NCBI GenBank assembly: GCA_958510875.1
Contig: OY294067.1
Location: forward strand, 280,755,242 to 280,819,241
Length of the DNA: 64,000 bases
Direction of reading: 5' to 3'
DNA from: Endomychus coccineus
Lineage: Eukaryota; Arthropoda; Insecta; Coleoptera; Endomychidae
The notes under the pieces are model-generated. The model made no database searches, was not told where the DNA came from, and saw only the letters and a list, made by a program, of their open reading frames with translations. Positions 24,753 to 37,100 of the stretch are shown here, piece by piece (the first letter of the stretch is position 1; every line of letters begins with the position of its first letter). The translations under genes were made by a program, and so were the position numbers.

Positions 24753-26685
24753 TTATCATCTGCAAAAATATGAAAGTCGAGTGACATCTTATTCATATAA
24801 AATGTTTGATGACGCAATTTTCTTGGCACTACTAAATTCTAATGTGTCTGCATTCAATCTAATACCCTAGTTAATCCTCCATTAAATTCAATGTGAGAGT
24901 TATCATGATATTCAATATGAATGTGGCATTTTTCTTATTAATATTAACAATTGGGAATGCAACTTCAGAGCTCACTTTGATATGAAGCATTGAACCTTAG
25001 TGTTGTATGTTATTGTTTTAAAACTGTAATTTTAGTTTTTCCTTCTACTCTGTATTTTACCTGTTGAGTGTAATAAATAAATAAATAAATAAGCTTCAAT
25101 TTTCTCACAAAATAGCAAGACAGTGCAGGTCTGGATCTTGGAGAATAAGACAAGTTGATTTTATCATGAACTATATAACTATATATGCGACGGATAATGG
25201 TTACGACGAATCTTTGATCAATAAGTTAGTTTGTAACCAAAATCTAAAGCAATCAATTAAGCAAATTAGAGCCTTCACTTTAAAATAATTCGATAAAATT
25301 CAAGTTTCACTTATCCTTCAATAATTAATAAATTACATATGCTCCCTAAATTAACAATAAAATCAGTTTGTAGATGTAAGAATGAGCTGAAAAATCATTT
25401 TGGCAATATCTTTGATAAGTTTTTGACTTTGACATGAAAAGTTCACAAATTTAATAACCAATTTTCCAATTTATTACAATTTATTTAAGAGAAAACTTAA
25501 AGTAACCCACATTTTTCGTTCTTTCTTCAGACCCTGATGAAAAAGAATTTTTTTGACATAAATCAGATGTATATATGAAAATTCAACAATATTTTTAATA
25601 ACTTTATTTGTGAATAAATAACAGAAGTTTAGGAATACCAGTATACATCAAAGACTTTACTAGTTAAGTACTTACTTGACTATATTTCACAATTTAAAAC
25701 ATATAATCACAATATCAATTATATTGGACAGAAAACAGGTACAGATTTCACATTATCATGGATTTAGGTACATAACAGTCAAATTTACTAAAAGCTAAAA
25801 ATATCCAATTTTAAAACAAATTTTCATCCCAGAATAAGATGTAAATATAATATCAGTCAAGTTTACATCCAAACTACACTGTACAAGAATTCAAACAATA
25901 AGTAACAATCAAATAAAGACTATAATTGTGTATGTTAATTAGACACAACTGCTATTTGAATATTTACACATGTTTTAAAATAATTACTCACTAATAATAC
26001 TGCAACAAAGTAAACTATAAGTGACTAGCTAATTATAAATACTAAATTTTAAAACTCCGATTCATTTTATCCAAAGCTAAACTTAAATATCGAGAAACAT
26101 TACCATCATAATTAAAATCATTTGAAATGTGATTGTAATTGAATAACAGCAACTTCTCAATTAAGAGAACAAGGAAACATTATAATAACAGTGAAGTCAA
26201 ATTTAATATTACTTTTTTAATGGAAAATTCAATGGAATAGTATTTGGTTTGTTTTCCACCAAATATGCAAATTATTATCGATGTGCTCAAGGCATAGCCA
26301 AATGTTCTGATTTAGAATATTTATTAATCACTTCATATTTAGCTCAACTATAATTTGGGAAATATGAAATATTTGTTATTATGTCCCTATAAAATTAAAT
26401 TTCTAACTTCATATTTCACTTTCCTAATAATTTACTTATCAATATCGAATTTTTGGAAAATACATTAAATTTCAAGAAAGTTCAGTTACTAAATGAATGT
26501 AAAGTTTGGCATAACTTTCCAATATCTGGTATTTACAATAATTTCTTATTAAAATTTTATGAAACCGAAAATTTTGTCTTCAATACTAGAAAGAATGTTT
26601 TTAGATTTCAACTCATTTGGAATTAAAAAATTTTCATTTTGAACAGTATACCTTTCTCGAAGTGAAGGTCCAGGTTATGAACCGG
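24753..26685. other. Intergenic AT-rich sequence with one LINE-like tail
   Basis: The only recognisable item is a run of AAAT/AAATA units at 25068-25091 after T-rich sequence, which resembles the 3' tail of the jockey-type LINE at 55140-55172. The remainder is low-complexity AT-rich DNA. Confidence 0.35.
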
Positions 26686-27475
26686 AAAAAAAAAAACATG
26701 TAAATTCGAATTAAATATTTTTTTTTGCATAAACTTCAGGAGGTTCTCAGGATCATTCAATACACCTTAAAACCTCTTGGGAACCCTAACCCCACCCATT
26801 GGGGGCGAAAATGGCCCGAAATCTCCAAGTCTTGAATTGTATTTTCTACAAAAAAAGGTATTTTGGCATTTCGTGTGCACCTAGGGTTCTTTTGGGTCGC
26901 TGAACACGAATTCGTAGCCAGATCCAACTCTATATGTTATTTTGCAATTTACCTGTTTTTGGCATTTCGAAGTCACCAAGTGATATTTTTCGGTCGCTGA
27001 ATGCGATTCCGAAGCCAGATATACTCCCAAGAGTGTCAAATTAGCCATTTTTGTAAATTTCTCACCCCTACGATGATATTCGAGTAAATCTGGCTTCGGA
27101 AACGTATTCAGCGACCCAAAAAACCTACTTGGTGCATTCGAAATGCCTAAAACACGTAAATTGCAAAATAACATATAAGGGGTGCAAAATTGGCCAATTT
27201 TGTCGATTTTACCACCCCTACGATGGATTGCAAGTAAATCTGGCTACGGATTCGTGTTCAGCGACCCAAAAAACCTCCTAGGTGGACTCGAAATGCCAAA
27301 ATACCTTTTTTTGTAGAAAATACAATCCAAGACTTGAAGATTTCGGGCTATTTTCGCCCCCAATGGGTGGGGTTGGGGTTCCCAAGAGGTTTTAAGGTGT
27401 ATGAATGATTTTGAGAACCTCCTGAAGCTAATGCAAAAAAAATTTTTCGATTCGAACTTACATTAAAGTTTACTG
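26686..27475. repeat. Foldback element with internal iterated motif, copy 1
   Basis: Outer arms 26686-26935 and 27225-27475 are inverted copies; both contain CCCAATGGGTGGGG or its near-complement and the CAAGAGGTTTTAAGGTGT phrase. Inside are several copies, in both orientations, of a unit built on TTCAGCGACCCAAAAAACCT. A second element of the same plan is at 42778-43437. No ORF belongs to the element. Confidence 0.8.
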
Positions 27476-27816
27476 CAAAAATAGTTGGGTATTGAATATT
27501 TCCACATTGATCCAATCACAGCTTTTCTGAATAACTCATAAATTTCAACTAATGCTATTTATTGCTTTTGTCCAATTTTCTAAGAATAATATGTTATATC
27601 AAATTCAGGAACAATTTTTTTGTAAGATTATCGTAATCTTCATTATACAAGCTCATATGATTGCTATAACTTTTCATTCCGAAATGAATATAGAGAAGTT
27701 AGGGTTGCTGAAGATTGGAACATTACTTCCATTAAAGAACTATTTAAAATAAGTATAATCACTTTGAAGATAATGAGTTTTCTCTTATTCTCTCTATTGA
27801 AGGCAATTACTTACAA

Positions 27817-28557
27817 TTAAGCACTATCGACACTACTTTTGCTTTCACGAAGACTAGCTGAGCGCCGCCGTTTTAATTCTTGCCGACGTTGTTTAGACTC
27901 CTTTAGACGTTGTGCTAAAAGCTTCTTGTAAGCATTCATCTCCTCTTTGCGTTTCAAGCATCTCTTTTTCTTCAAAGATAACCGATGTCTTTTGCGTTGC
28001 AATACATCTGGAGTAATCAAACGTTGTATTTTTGGAGCTTTGAAACGTTGTGGTTTACCATCTTTCTCAGGTATAGGGCGCTTAACAACATACTGACATA
28101 CGTCATCTTGTTTGGTAAGATTGAACAATTTTCTAATCTTACTACTGCGTTTAGGACCTAATCGTCTCGGCACATTGGTATCGGTGAGTCCGGGAATGTC
28201 TCTTTCACCTTTACGAACAATAACCAACGAGAGAACACTTAAGTTGGCATCTACAACGCAGCCACGAACAGATTTTCGCCTACGTTCACCATCACGTCTA
28301 GGTCGATAACATGAATGACCTTTTGAGAGGAGTAAGCGCACTCTCCAATTTGTCAACACTCCTTGTTTCATTGGAAACCCTTGTTTATCATTACCGCCAG
28401 TAATTTTGAAAATATATCCCTTCCAATCGTCTCCCAGGGGATCCGCATGAACTTCAGAACCCATTCGTTTGTCGAAAAATATTCTTATTTTGTGGTCATC
28501 CACAATTTCAAATAATTTTTGACATCCCGTGGCGGGATACGCAATATTCAATTTCAT
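27817..28557 (-). CDS. RpS6: 40S ribosomal protein S6
   Basis: An uninterrupted 246-aa ORF starting [14 protein letters not shown] matches eS6 of the small subunit (human 249 aa), a target of S6 kinase. Recognised blocks: [62 protein letters not shown] and a basic C-terminal helix ending [17 protein letters not shown] with the expected phosphorylation serines. There is no intron within the coding sequence. Several residues differ from what I know as near-invariant: W in VLTNWRV (normally G), C in DDVCQYVV (normally R) and D in TPDVLQRK. A leader intron is likely (acceptor TCCGTAG just before the ATG, donor GTAAGTAAT near 28729), and a strong GTAAGTAA donor lies three bases after the stop. The real gene is favoured; a diverged duplicate is the alternative. 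Confidence 0.9.
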   Translation of the reverse strand: MKLNIAYPATGCQKLFEIVDDHKIRIFFDKRMGSEVHADPLGDDWKGYIFKITGGNDKQGFPMKQGVLTNWRVRLLLSKGHSCYRPRRDGERRRKSVRGCVVDANLSVLSLVIVRKGERDIPGLTDTNVPRRLGPKRSSKIRKLFNLTKQDDVCQYVVKRPIPEKDGKPQRFKAPKIQRLITPDVLQRKRHRLSLKKKRCLKRKEEMNAYKKLLAQRLKESKQRRQELKRRRSASLRESKSSVDSA

Positions 28558-28878
28558 TTCACCTACGGATAAATAGAATTAGGCATAATTACAAAGCAAT
28601 AACGCACATAAAATTTTAGGGTTACTGAATCAAAATATCCGAGTAGGCGTTGCGGTTATTTATATACTAGTTTTGAATGGCTACTGTCAAAATTTTATAA
28701 ATAAGCTTACATTAATTTAGATTACTTACTTATCTCGATTTTTCCTTTTTGAGACGACAAAAAATCCACTTAATAATCCGGCAATACAAAAAATAACCCT
28801 TGAAATGTCTATCACGAAATTTTAAATGCATTTTTTGTGGAGCTGCGGTGCGCAAGCGTCCTTTTCTTCACTCAATCA

Positions 28879-28886
28879 GGAAAGAG
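28879..28886 (-). promoter_or_regulatory. Possible 5' TOP start site for RpS6
   Basis: On the minus strand TTTCCTCTTTCCTGATT lies about 330 bases upstream of the ATG. Animal ribosomal protein genes start transcription at a C within a pyrimidine tract such as CTCTTTCC. A start near 28886 with a leader intron (about 28729 to 28567) would give a conventional RpS6 transcript. Inferred from sequence only. Confidence 0.45.
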
Positions 28887-28889
28887 GAA

Positions 28890-31119
28890 ACTACAAAACT
28901 TTTTTACCGACTACAGAATTCTGTGAAAGGTGGTTCATTCAAATTCTAGAATGATCCGTGAAGTGCTGCTCTGTGCCGGGGTAATGGTAATACCATGAAC
29001 TAAACCGTGGATATAATAATTCATTATCGTTGACAACTAAATCAAGAAGAAAAGGTTTGTCAATTGAAGTAATTGAGCAGTACGTGGACATTACAATATG
29101 TAGTGCTTTTTATTCTTGGAGCTGCTTGTTACCTTATTCAATAGACTTTTTTCTTTTATTGTTTTTACGTTATACCTCTAGGCATTTATTAATATACCTA
29201 CATTAATCAAAGTTCTAAGCTACTCGGTTATAGGAGTAGTTTTAGCTTTTCAAATATAAAAAAATTGAGATGTGATGTTTGGATATTTCCAATGGTTATT
29301 TAGATACTAATTTGCTGATGGGAGCAATAAGAATCCGAAGAAAACTGTATTTAGTAAAAATTCAATTGTGGAAGCCGTTACTTTGTGATAGTTTATCATT
29401 TTAACGAAATAATAAATAAAACTACTTTGTTTTACTACTGTATTTAGTAGTTCCCAGAATCACGGTTGAAACAATAGAAGTCTAGACTTCTTGCAACGTA
29501 TTGAAGTAGCATCTCGGGTTGTTGATAATAAAATTTCTACTCAGTCCTTTTCAGTTGATTTAATCTTTGTTTCATTCATATGTATTGTCTGTTACCAGCA
29601 TAGAACAAATAGTTCAGCAACCAACAAATAAAACAACATGTTAGTATTTAGAAATCTGATTTGTAAATATATTAATCTGGTGCTCAGGTAAGACATAGCT
29701 TACCAGAATGGAAGGCCGGTATGTCAGCTTGCTGAGGTATAAAACATATGCTCGAGTCGGGCTGACCGAACCGAATGCTGTCTACGTTGAACATATTGCA
29801 GTAAGCCTGTCTTTCAATGCAGTGAAGTATTCGTCAGTCGGTGAATCTATTCTAGTTACAGAGTATACAGTAATAGAATAAAGAACTAATGTTTTATTCA
29901 AGCTGCAAACAAGCAACAAATGTATATAGGTTAATAGATTGAGTGTAGTGATATAAAATAGCTTGTTATTCGTTAGGTACTTATTGTGTTTTAGACGACT
30001 ATTTTCATTTGGCTTGTAGGAAAAGACGCACTTTGTTCAAAGTGGTATCAATTTGATTGTATTATCAGTCATATGAATTCTTTCAGAAAAGTAAAGAATG
30101 TTATTAAAGTAGAGCTTGTTAAATTCGTCAGTAAAACTTAGGAAGAATCTCGTGACAGTTTGACAGATGTCTATAATACCCACTTAACATTAGAATCGGA
30201 AATTTTCATAAAAAAGCTAAGATTTTTGAGCGACCAACGAAATCTTGGATTGCCTAAACGTCATTCTTACTCTTAACGATTTTATGCTATGGGCAGCTTA
30301 ATTTTTTCCAATTTCATGGGTCTTGTTTGATTGTATTAGACAGTTGGGAGTTTTAACTTTGCCAAATTGGCTTGTAGGAAGCGACGGACTTTGTTCAAAA
30401 TCGTTTCAATTTGATTCTGTTATCAATCATATGTCTCTGAAGGATATAAGATAATAATTGTCCAGTTCTCTCTGTCGCTTTTCTCACCAAACATCAGGTC
30501 TGCTTCCTCATGTTTACGAGAGAGAAGACGGGAGAATTAGTATATTCTATCGTTCAGTGACGTTCACAGAACTGATTCAAATCCGCGAAGGAAGTTTTTG
30601 CCATTGCAACTTCTTTTATCAAATACCTGCTGTTCAGACTAGTCAGTCCTACTGTGAGTTTCTTTTCTCTTGTTTAAAGTCGAAAGAAACAGAGAAATTA
30701 TAATCTTAATGGATCTTTTTATATTTTACTTTTGACAATACAAGTCAGTGTCAAAAACTTTCTTATTTTATATCTGTCATAACAAGTGAATCTTGTAACA
30801 AGTAAATTGTATAAAAGTAACAAGAACACCTGCAATATAGGATTTGAACAGTAAGGGGTCTTGAAGAACATAACAATCTAAATTTTCGTTTTATTAAAAT
30901 TAGTATACACTTACAACAGTACAGTAATTAACTTTGCGCAAACGTACGCCGCTAATCAGTAGTAGCACATATGTAGCAAATATTAAAGACCTAATAACGA
31001 AATAAATAAATACGACTAATTAACAATGTCATAATCCATAATACTAAAACGATAGTACATTTAAAAATCACAATTTGCCAATATATTAATATAAATTTAA
31101 TTTGCTATTTTGCTCTTAT
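28890..31119. other. Region between RpS6 promoter and the Awh 3' end
   Basis: Mostly AT-rich. A stretch at 29690-29930 contains GGTATAAAACATATG followed by an AATAAAG and could be a fragment of a retrotransposon LTR, but no matching partner was found. The open frame 30458-30703 has no family resemblance. The segment next to 31119 should hold the Awh 3' untranslated region. Confidence 0.35.
29345..29460 (-). repeat. Fragment related to the 41.4-41.6 kb PLE terminal region
   Basis: GGAAGCCGTTACTTTGTG and the following CTACTTTGTTTT resemble the sequence at 41360-41530, just outside the decayed PLE terminal motif. Taken as a degraded PLE end; orientation is inferred from that match. Confidence 0.4.
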
Positions 31120-34100
31120 TTACACTTCTCCTTGCATGCAGTGTATTGCTGACTCCTGTGACAGGTCATCTAATGTGGATTCTGTAACAGAAAGTGATAT
31201 TTTTAATCAACGTACATTTTACAGCATCTCTATGGATTTGGCGTATACTTGTAAATTCATTTCAGAAATGGTAGAAGTGAAATAAAATGCATATTTATAT
31301 GCAAAGTTTACTTGCTGATTATTGCATCGTCACACAGTTGATAAAGATATTTCTGAAGGCAAAGAATAAGACTGTTTTTGAATTGAAAAACTTTTCTTTA
31401 TTTATATAATTACAACTTCGTATAATTTAACAAACATTTTACCATAGAAACAAAGCAACGTATTCAAAACAATTGAAATGTCATACACAAAAAATACATT
31501 CAAAATGCACAGAAGAAATTTCTGCAATTTTTCTTCGCTACTGCTTTAGTAAACATAGCTGAACAATTATCCAATTGAGCACACATATTTAAGAACAATT
31601 TGTTTCTTAAGGCACAAATTTTTAATCAAATGGTACTTAGCACTAAGTTTGTCTAGTTTCAAAGTGATTGGATTAGACTCGCCAAATTCCGAAGTTACCC
31701 TTTAAATTGACAAGTTTTTGCCACGCTGACATACTGAGCAGGGCTACAAAATTCTGCTTTCTGGAGTGCATATTAATTGTGTTCCCACAGCATGAAATCA
31801 AAACAATAATATTTTTTCATTTTGAATTCACGATATAAGTCCTGTACTAATTTTTCCACTTTAATGTTTGGTCCTGTAATCAAGGCATCGTCAACAATAA
31901 GTAATAGATATAAGTCTTCTTCAATATACAGACAATAGTCATAATCCGAACTTCTAAACTGTAGTTTTACCATAACTTTGGTAAATTTAATGTTCCACCA
32001 TTTTGGTGCAATTTAGGCCTTGTGGTTTCTTGATGAACACCTCATTATCTAACAAGCCATTTAAGAATGCTGTCGATACGAATATTTGTCTTAAATTCTC
32101 TTTGTTTTGCACAGCAATTGACAGTAAAATTCGAATTGTAGGAAGTCGGCACACATGTGCTGAATTCCTCACCTTTATTGGGCACTACCTTATCTCTGGC
32201 TACTTGCCCTTCAGGTAACTCAGATGATGTCCAAGTTTATAGATTTTTGTGTGAATCTATTTCACTATCGATTGTCTGAAGCCATTCTTGTGATTTCATA
32301 GCCTCTTGATAAGATTTTGGATTTTGGCAAAGTAATAAATCTCATAGTCACTTGGTTTTGTTACATTTCTTCATTATCTTGTTACTACCTGTGTCAGTAG
32401 TAAGCTGTTTTCAGAGTCACTTCCATCACTTTCTTCTTGTTCTCGATTATCTATATCATTTTCATTGATATCTTCAAACTTATCTGAGCTGTTTGGGTAA
32501 TTTCCTTCTGTATATTCATTTTCTTTTCCTCTCTTCATGTTAAATTCCATTAAGTTCTCATCAAAACGGACATCTCTTGATCTAATAACCTCATTCTCAC
32601 GTGGCAACCACAATCTGTAACCTCCACCACGATATCCAACCATAAGTGATTATCTTGCTTTCGGTTCTAATTTATATTCTTTTGGAATCGCAGTAGGTAT
32701 ACCAAGTTCGACAACCAAAAATTCGCTGATATCGTTTGTACCATTCCATATTTGTGGTAGGGTTTGATCTTTGGTCAATGCTGATGTAGGGATTCAGTTG
32801 AGCTCGTATGCAGAACACTTCAGTCTTCAATGGTATCACTTTCAACTTCTTTATTTTCATGTTCACTGTGAGAGTGGGTCCTGTCATTTTCATTTTTACT
32901 GTCACTATTTCCAATAGAGGGCTGATAATCAGAATCAGCATCATCGGGACCAGGAACGATAGGTAATTCTATTTTGGACCAAGCATTAGATAGATATTAT
33001 TTCTGAACGCAATATGTTGTTGTCGTTTCTTTATAATTTATAACGACGTCAGATATTACATTCATTTTTTGAGAGCTTTCTTCGGGTAACTCAAGAACGT
33101 CTAGAAAGACGAAATTTTTGACAATCTGGGTTATTATTTTAGGCGTCATAAGCAATTTCCATGTTCTCTACATCAAAATAATTGTCCCAAACTATTGACT
33201 CTTTACAAAAACTTTCGGGGGGCATATTTTCAAGTGGTACATTTGTTAAAACGGTGAATGACTTCTCATGCAAGAACCAGAGAAAAAACTGTGATATTTA
33301 TCATTATTATAACGATAATTATTTACTTCAGTTACCCCTAACATATTTTTGTTTTCATCGACTCAAATCTTCCTACTGGTGCTTTTAGTGAGTTATTGAG
33401 CAATAATAACTCTCGCAAATAAATTTTTACACGTTTTTTAAAGCTTCAAACATGGCACTATTTGTTTAATAATTATTATTTGGTTGACTCGTTGTGTTCC
33501 TTCCTGGTATTATCTTGGTTTTTTTTATTAATTAAAAAAAATCTAGAGAGGAACCCAACTCTCCCAACATACAGCTCGACCATTCTAACATGGCCTCTGA
33601 GTTTTGGATGTGCAGTATCCTAAGGCTGGAAAGCTCAGTTTAAGCGACGTATTCGTAGTGTTTGCATCGGCAAATTACATATGCATTCGAGGAACTTGCC
33701 GTTCTCTGTTTCTGTTACAGTGGCTCTTTCACTCTTTCTTCCTCCCATCCCGAAATCGTTCAGCAAATACAAAAACAATTATTGAAGTGAACTTAAAAAT
33801 AAGAGCGTACATTAACAAGTTTATAATAAATAATAATAGGTGCTGTAGTATAGGCCTGGCTCCCGTTCAAGACTCTGGTTCGATTCCCCGAATGGAAAAA
33901 TCTGTTTTTGTACATTTTCTTAGAAATATCATTGATTTGTGTAAAGATAATGAAATAAATAATATTTATTTCATTATCTTTACACAAATGAGAAGAGTAT
34001 CTTATAGAATGTGAAACAATTATATAAAAATCAGTTACCAAATCAAATGATTTGCGAAGAGTTGCTTTTCCACGCACAATATTTATCTATTCTCCAAGTG

Positions 34101-37100
34101 GCAACCCATCTCTACTTGAGTACTGCCTACAAGCTATTCTCTACATCATAAATATGAAATATGTTCTTGATCATTTGAAGTGGCTTGAATTCTTCATCTT
34201 TAGTACAACGAATTTGTATATCTATTATTTATAATAAAGATTCTTGACCCGGGTATCAATTATATATAAATTCTTGGGAACTAGGTTACATTAACATTTA
34301 TGCTCTATATTTTCGTCTTTACGTACGTTTCGGTCTCACGACCTTCATCAGAAGACTTATTATGTCCAAAACGGAATTTCTTAAATCTAATTGCTCTCAA
34401 ACTAAGTAGAAATATTTTTGTTCTTCGAAGTCTCTCTCAAACTATTTCCAAACAAATCTTACAAACGGCTTACTTTGCGCTATGTGAGTCACATATGAGA
34501 TATGCCATATTAGTTTGGGGTCACTGTTCAGGTGGGGATATCATTTTCAGGTTGCAGCGGAGAGCAATTAGAATCATAGATGGATTGAAATATAGAGAAA
34601 ATTGTAAAAAAAGTTATTCTGAATTGGGTATTCTCACTTTCCCATCTCTGTTCATCTTTGAATGCTTATGTTACGCTTTTAAGCAGCTTAGGAATGTTAC
34701 CTTAAATAGGGACATTCACGAATATCAAACACGGCAGTCTGGAGATATAAGGGTTCCATACATCAGACTTTCGAAATCCCAAAACGGTCCAAACTATTTA
34801 TGTTTCAAATTTTTTAATAAGCTGCCTCTACATATCAAAGCCCTACCATATAGATATTTTAGAGATAAACTAAAAAAATACTTTATTGAAAAATCCTTTT
34901 ATTCTGTGGAGGAGTATAATAATATACAAAAAATAGTGATTTAAATCCTCTTAACAAATGTTTTTTTAATCATAAATAGGTAGGTGATTTTGTTTTATAA
35001 TTTTACAATTTAAATTACATGTAATTAGTGTTTAATATGTAGTTTTTATAACACAATTATTTTAAAGTATCTGGTCCCTAGTTTTAACAATATTTTCTTG
35101 TACTTATGTCCTAATTTTATTCCTTGTTGTGAGACTTGTGCAAATACCATTGTATATTAGCATGAATAAATTACTAAATTACTAAACTAAATTACTAAAT
35201 TACTAAATTACTAGCACAAATCGTCCTCATCGCACCAATTTCAAACAAAAATGCTCACGTCGCCGAAATGAACAGAACCACGAGTAATGGAAATTGTAGC
35301 ACATCATATACTTGAAACATTGATGTGGTACAATTTCGATTATTCGTGGTTCTGTTCGTTTCGGCGACGTGGGCATTTTCAATCGAAATTGGTGCGATAA
35401 GGCCGCTTTGTGCTAATACAATTAGTTTGAAGAAATCCCGTTTTGGACATAATAAGTCTTCTGACGATGGTCGTGAGACCGAAACGTACGTAAAGACGAA
35501 AATATAGAGCATAGGTGTTAATGTGATCTATTTCCCGAGAATTTATATCTATTAATTATATGAATGGTCGTTCCCGATATTTAAAACGGATATTATATGT
35601 TTTTGAACTCATCTGATGTAAAATTAAGTCTTACCTGATTGTGAAAATATACTATTCTTCGAATTATTCTGGTGTTGGAATGAGTATGTGAGATGGAGAT
35701 TTATATGCCTTCCAAATGAATTTTCATCCCGATTATTATGCACTGTAATGGAAAAAACAAACATTATTATCAAAGCAGGAAATACATCTTGGGTAAAGTC
35801 GAACATGTATGGATAGTTGAATGGCTATTATTCCGAAAACTATAAGAAGCTTTCATCATTGTGGAAATCGCTATAATATAATTTCTAAGTGGATGCCACT
35901 TTCAGTGAAAATTTATCTTTCTCCAAGTTAACCTATTATTTGACAACTGTTCATAATATTGATTTAAACTTACTTTGCGTTTTTACTTTCCCTGTATGCA
36001 TATGTTTTTTCTGTCTTGCCCTAGAATTTTGAAACCATACTTGCGTCACCCGTTTGCTGAGACCTGTGATTTGTGCAATTCTTTCCAAATCCTGCCCGTC
36101 TGGATTGGAATCGAGCTGAAAGTTGGCTTGCAGAACCTGTAATTGTTCTTCCGTGAAAGTAGTACGCACTCTTTTGGCTTTGTTTTTGTGGTAGCCTTCT
36201 GCGTCACAGCCATCTACAACACGTAAAATTATTATTTATTGTTTTCTGAACAAGCACTGATATTGAAAAAGCGGATAGAAGCAACAAGCCAATAAATTCT
36301 ATGAAACACGACCACTAAATTTTTCAACAACATCTACCAAAAGACCGTAAACTGAGGTGGTGTCTGCAAGGATACGCAAATATGTTAACAAAATAAAATA
36401 AAAAACAGTATCAAATTTTGCTTGATTGATGTACCGAAAAAAAAATTATATCTATCAAGATTTTTTTGCTGGCTGATAAAGTGTCAATTTTAATAAAAAA
36501 ATAAGTTTTTAACCCTGTTTGATACATTCATGTAATTATGAAATCTAATTCTGCCAATGAAAAATTCAAATTTATCAAGCCCATCGAAAAGCCACCAATG
36601 AAATGAATAATTCATACAAATATTATATTGTATAGTTTCTGATAGTACAGTTTAGGAATTAAAGCGGCTCAATAATTGAAACTAGTGTACCTGGCCGACA
36701 TCGGCCACAGAAATCTAAAGAACCGTATGTTTTAGATTCGATTTTTCTCTAATCTTCAGTGGCATATTTTTCTCCCTAAAACTTCTTTACACTACGCGAT
36801 AATATTCAATTCTAATCGTCCTTTCTCTTTGCCCAGTGACAGTTGACTTACTGCGACCTGGCGGCTTATTACTCGCCATACATTAAAGTGTTTTGTCTCA
36901 GTTCCTAACACCGACGTTCAGGAGCCCATCCCAGCCAAACGACATAACTTCTTTTAATTGTTACAGTTTTTGGCAAATCTATAGTCTAGCCACTCTAACC
37001 ACCACCCTACCCTCTGAACTTATCTCTATCGAACCCCGGATACCTCTTATATAGATTGTAAGTTATAATCACCCCTTACCATCCGATGATGTAGTGCCTC

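Larger units (their letters stand above)
34229..35563. mobile_element. ORF-less inverted PLE terminal pair with two hammerhead ribozymes
   Basis: A minus-oriented PLE terminal region (34229-34382 continued at 35213 to about 35310) faces a plus-oriented one (about 35311-35563). Landmarks shared with the intact PLE at 51150-55093 are ATTCGTGGTTCTGTTCG, GTCTTCTGANGATGGTCG, the acetaless phrase GACGAAAATATAGAGC (varied) and the GGGTCAAGAATCTT outer end. There is no reverse-transcriptase ORF. The minus arm is split by a truncated LINE (34383-35212). This is either a PLE reduced to its ends or a non-autonomous derivative. Confidence 0.8.

Noticed and set aside
29690..29930. Solo LTR with TATAAAA and AATAAA
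   Set aside because: No TG...CA ends, target duplication or second copy could be found in the window.
33838..33892. Functional tRNA gene
   Set aside because: A B box is present but there is no room for an anticodon arm and no acceptor pairing.
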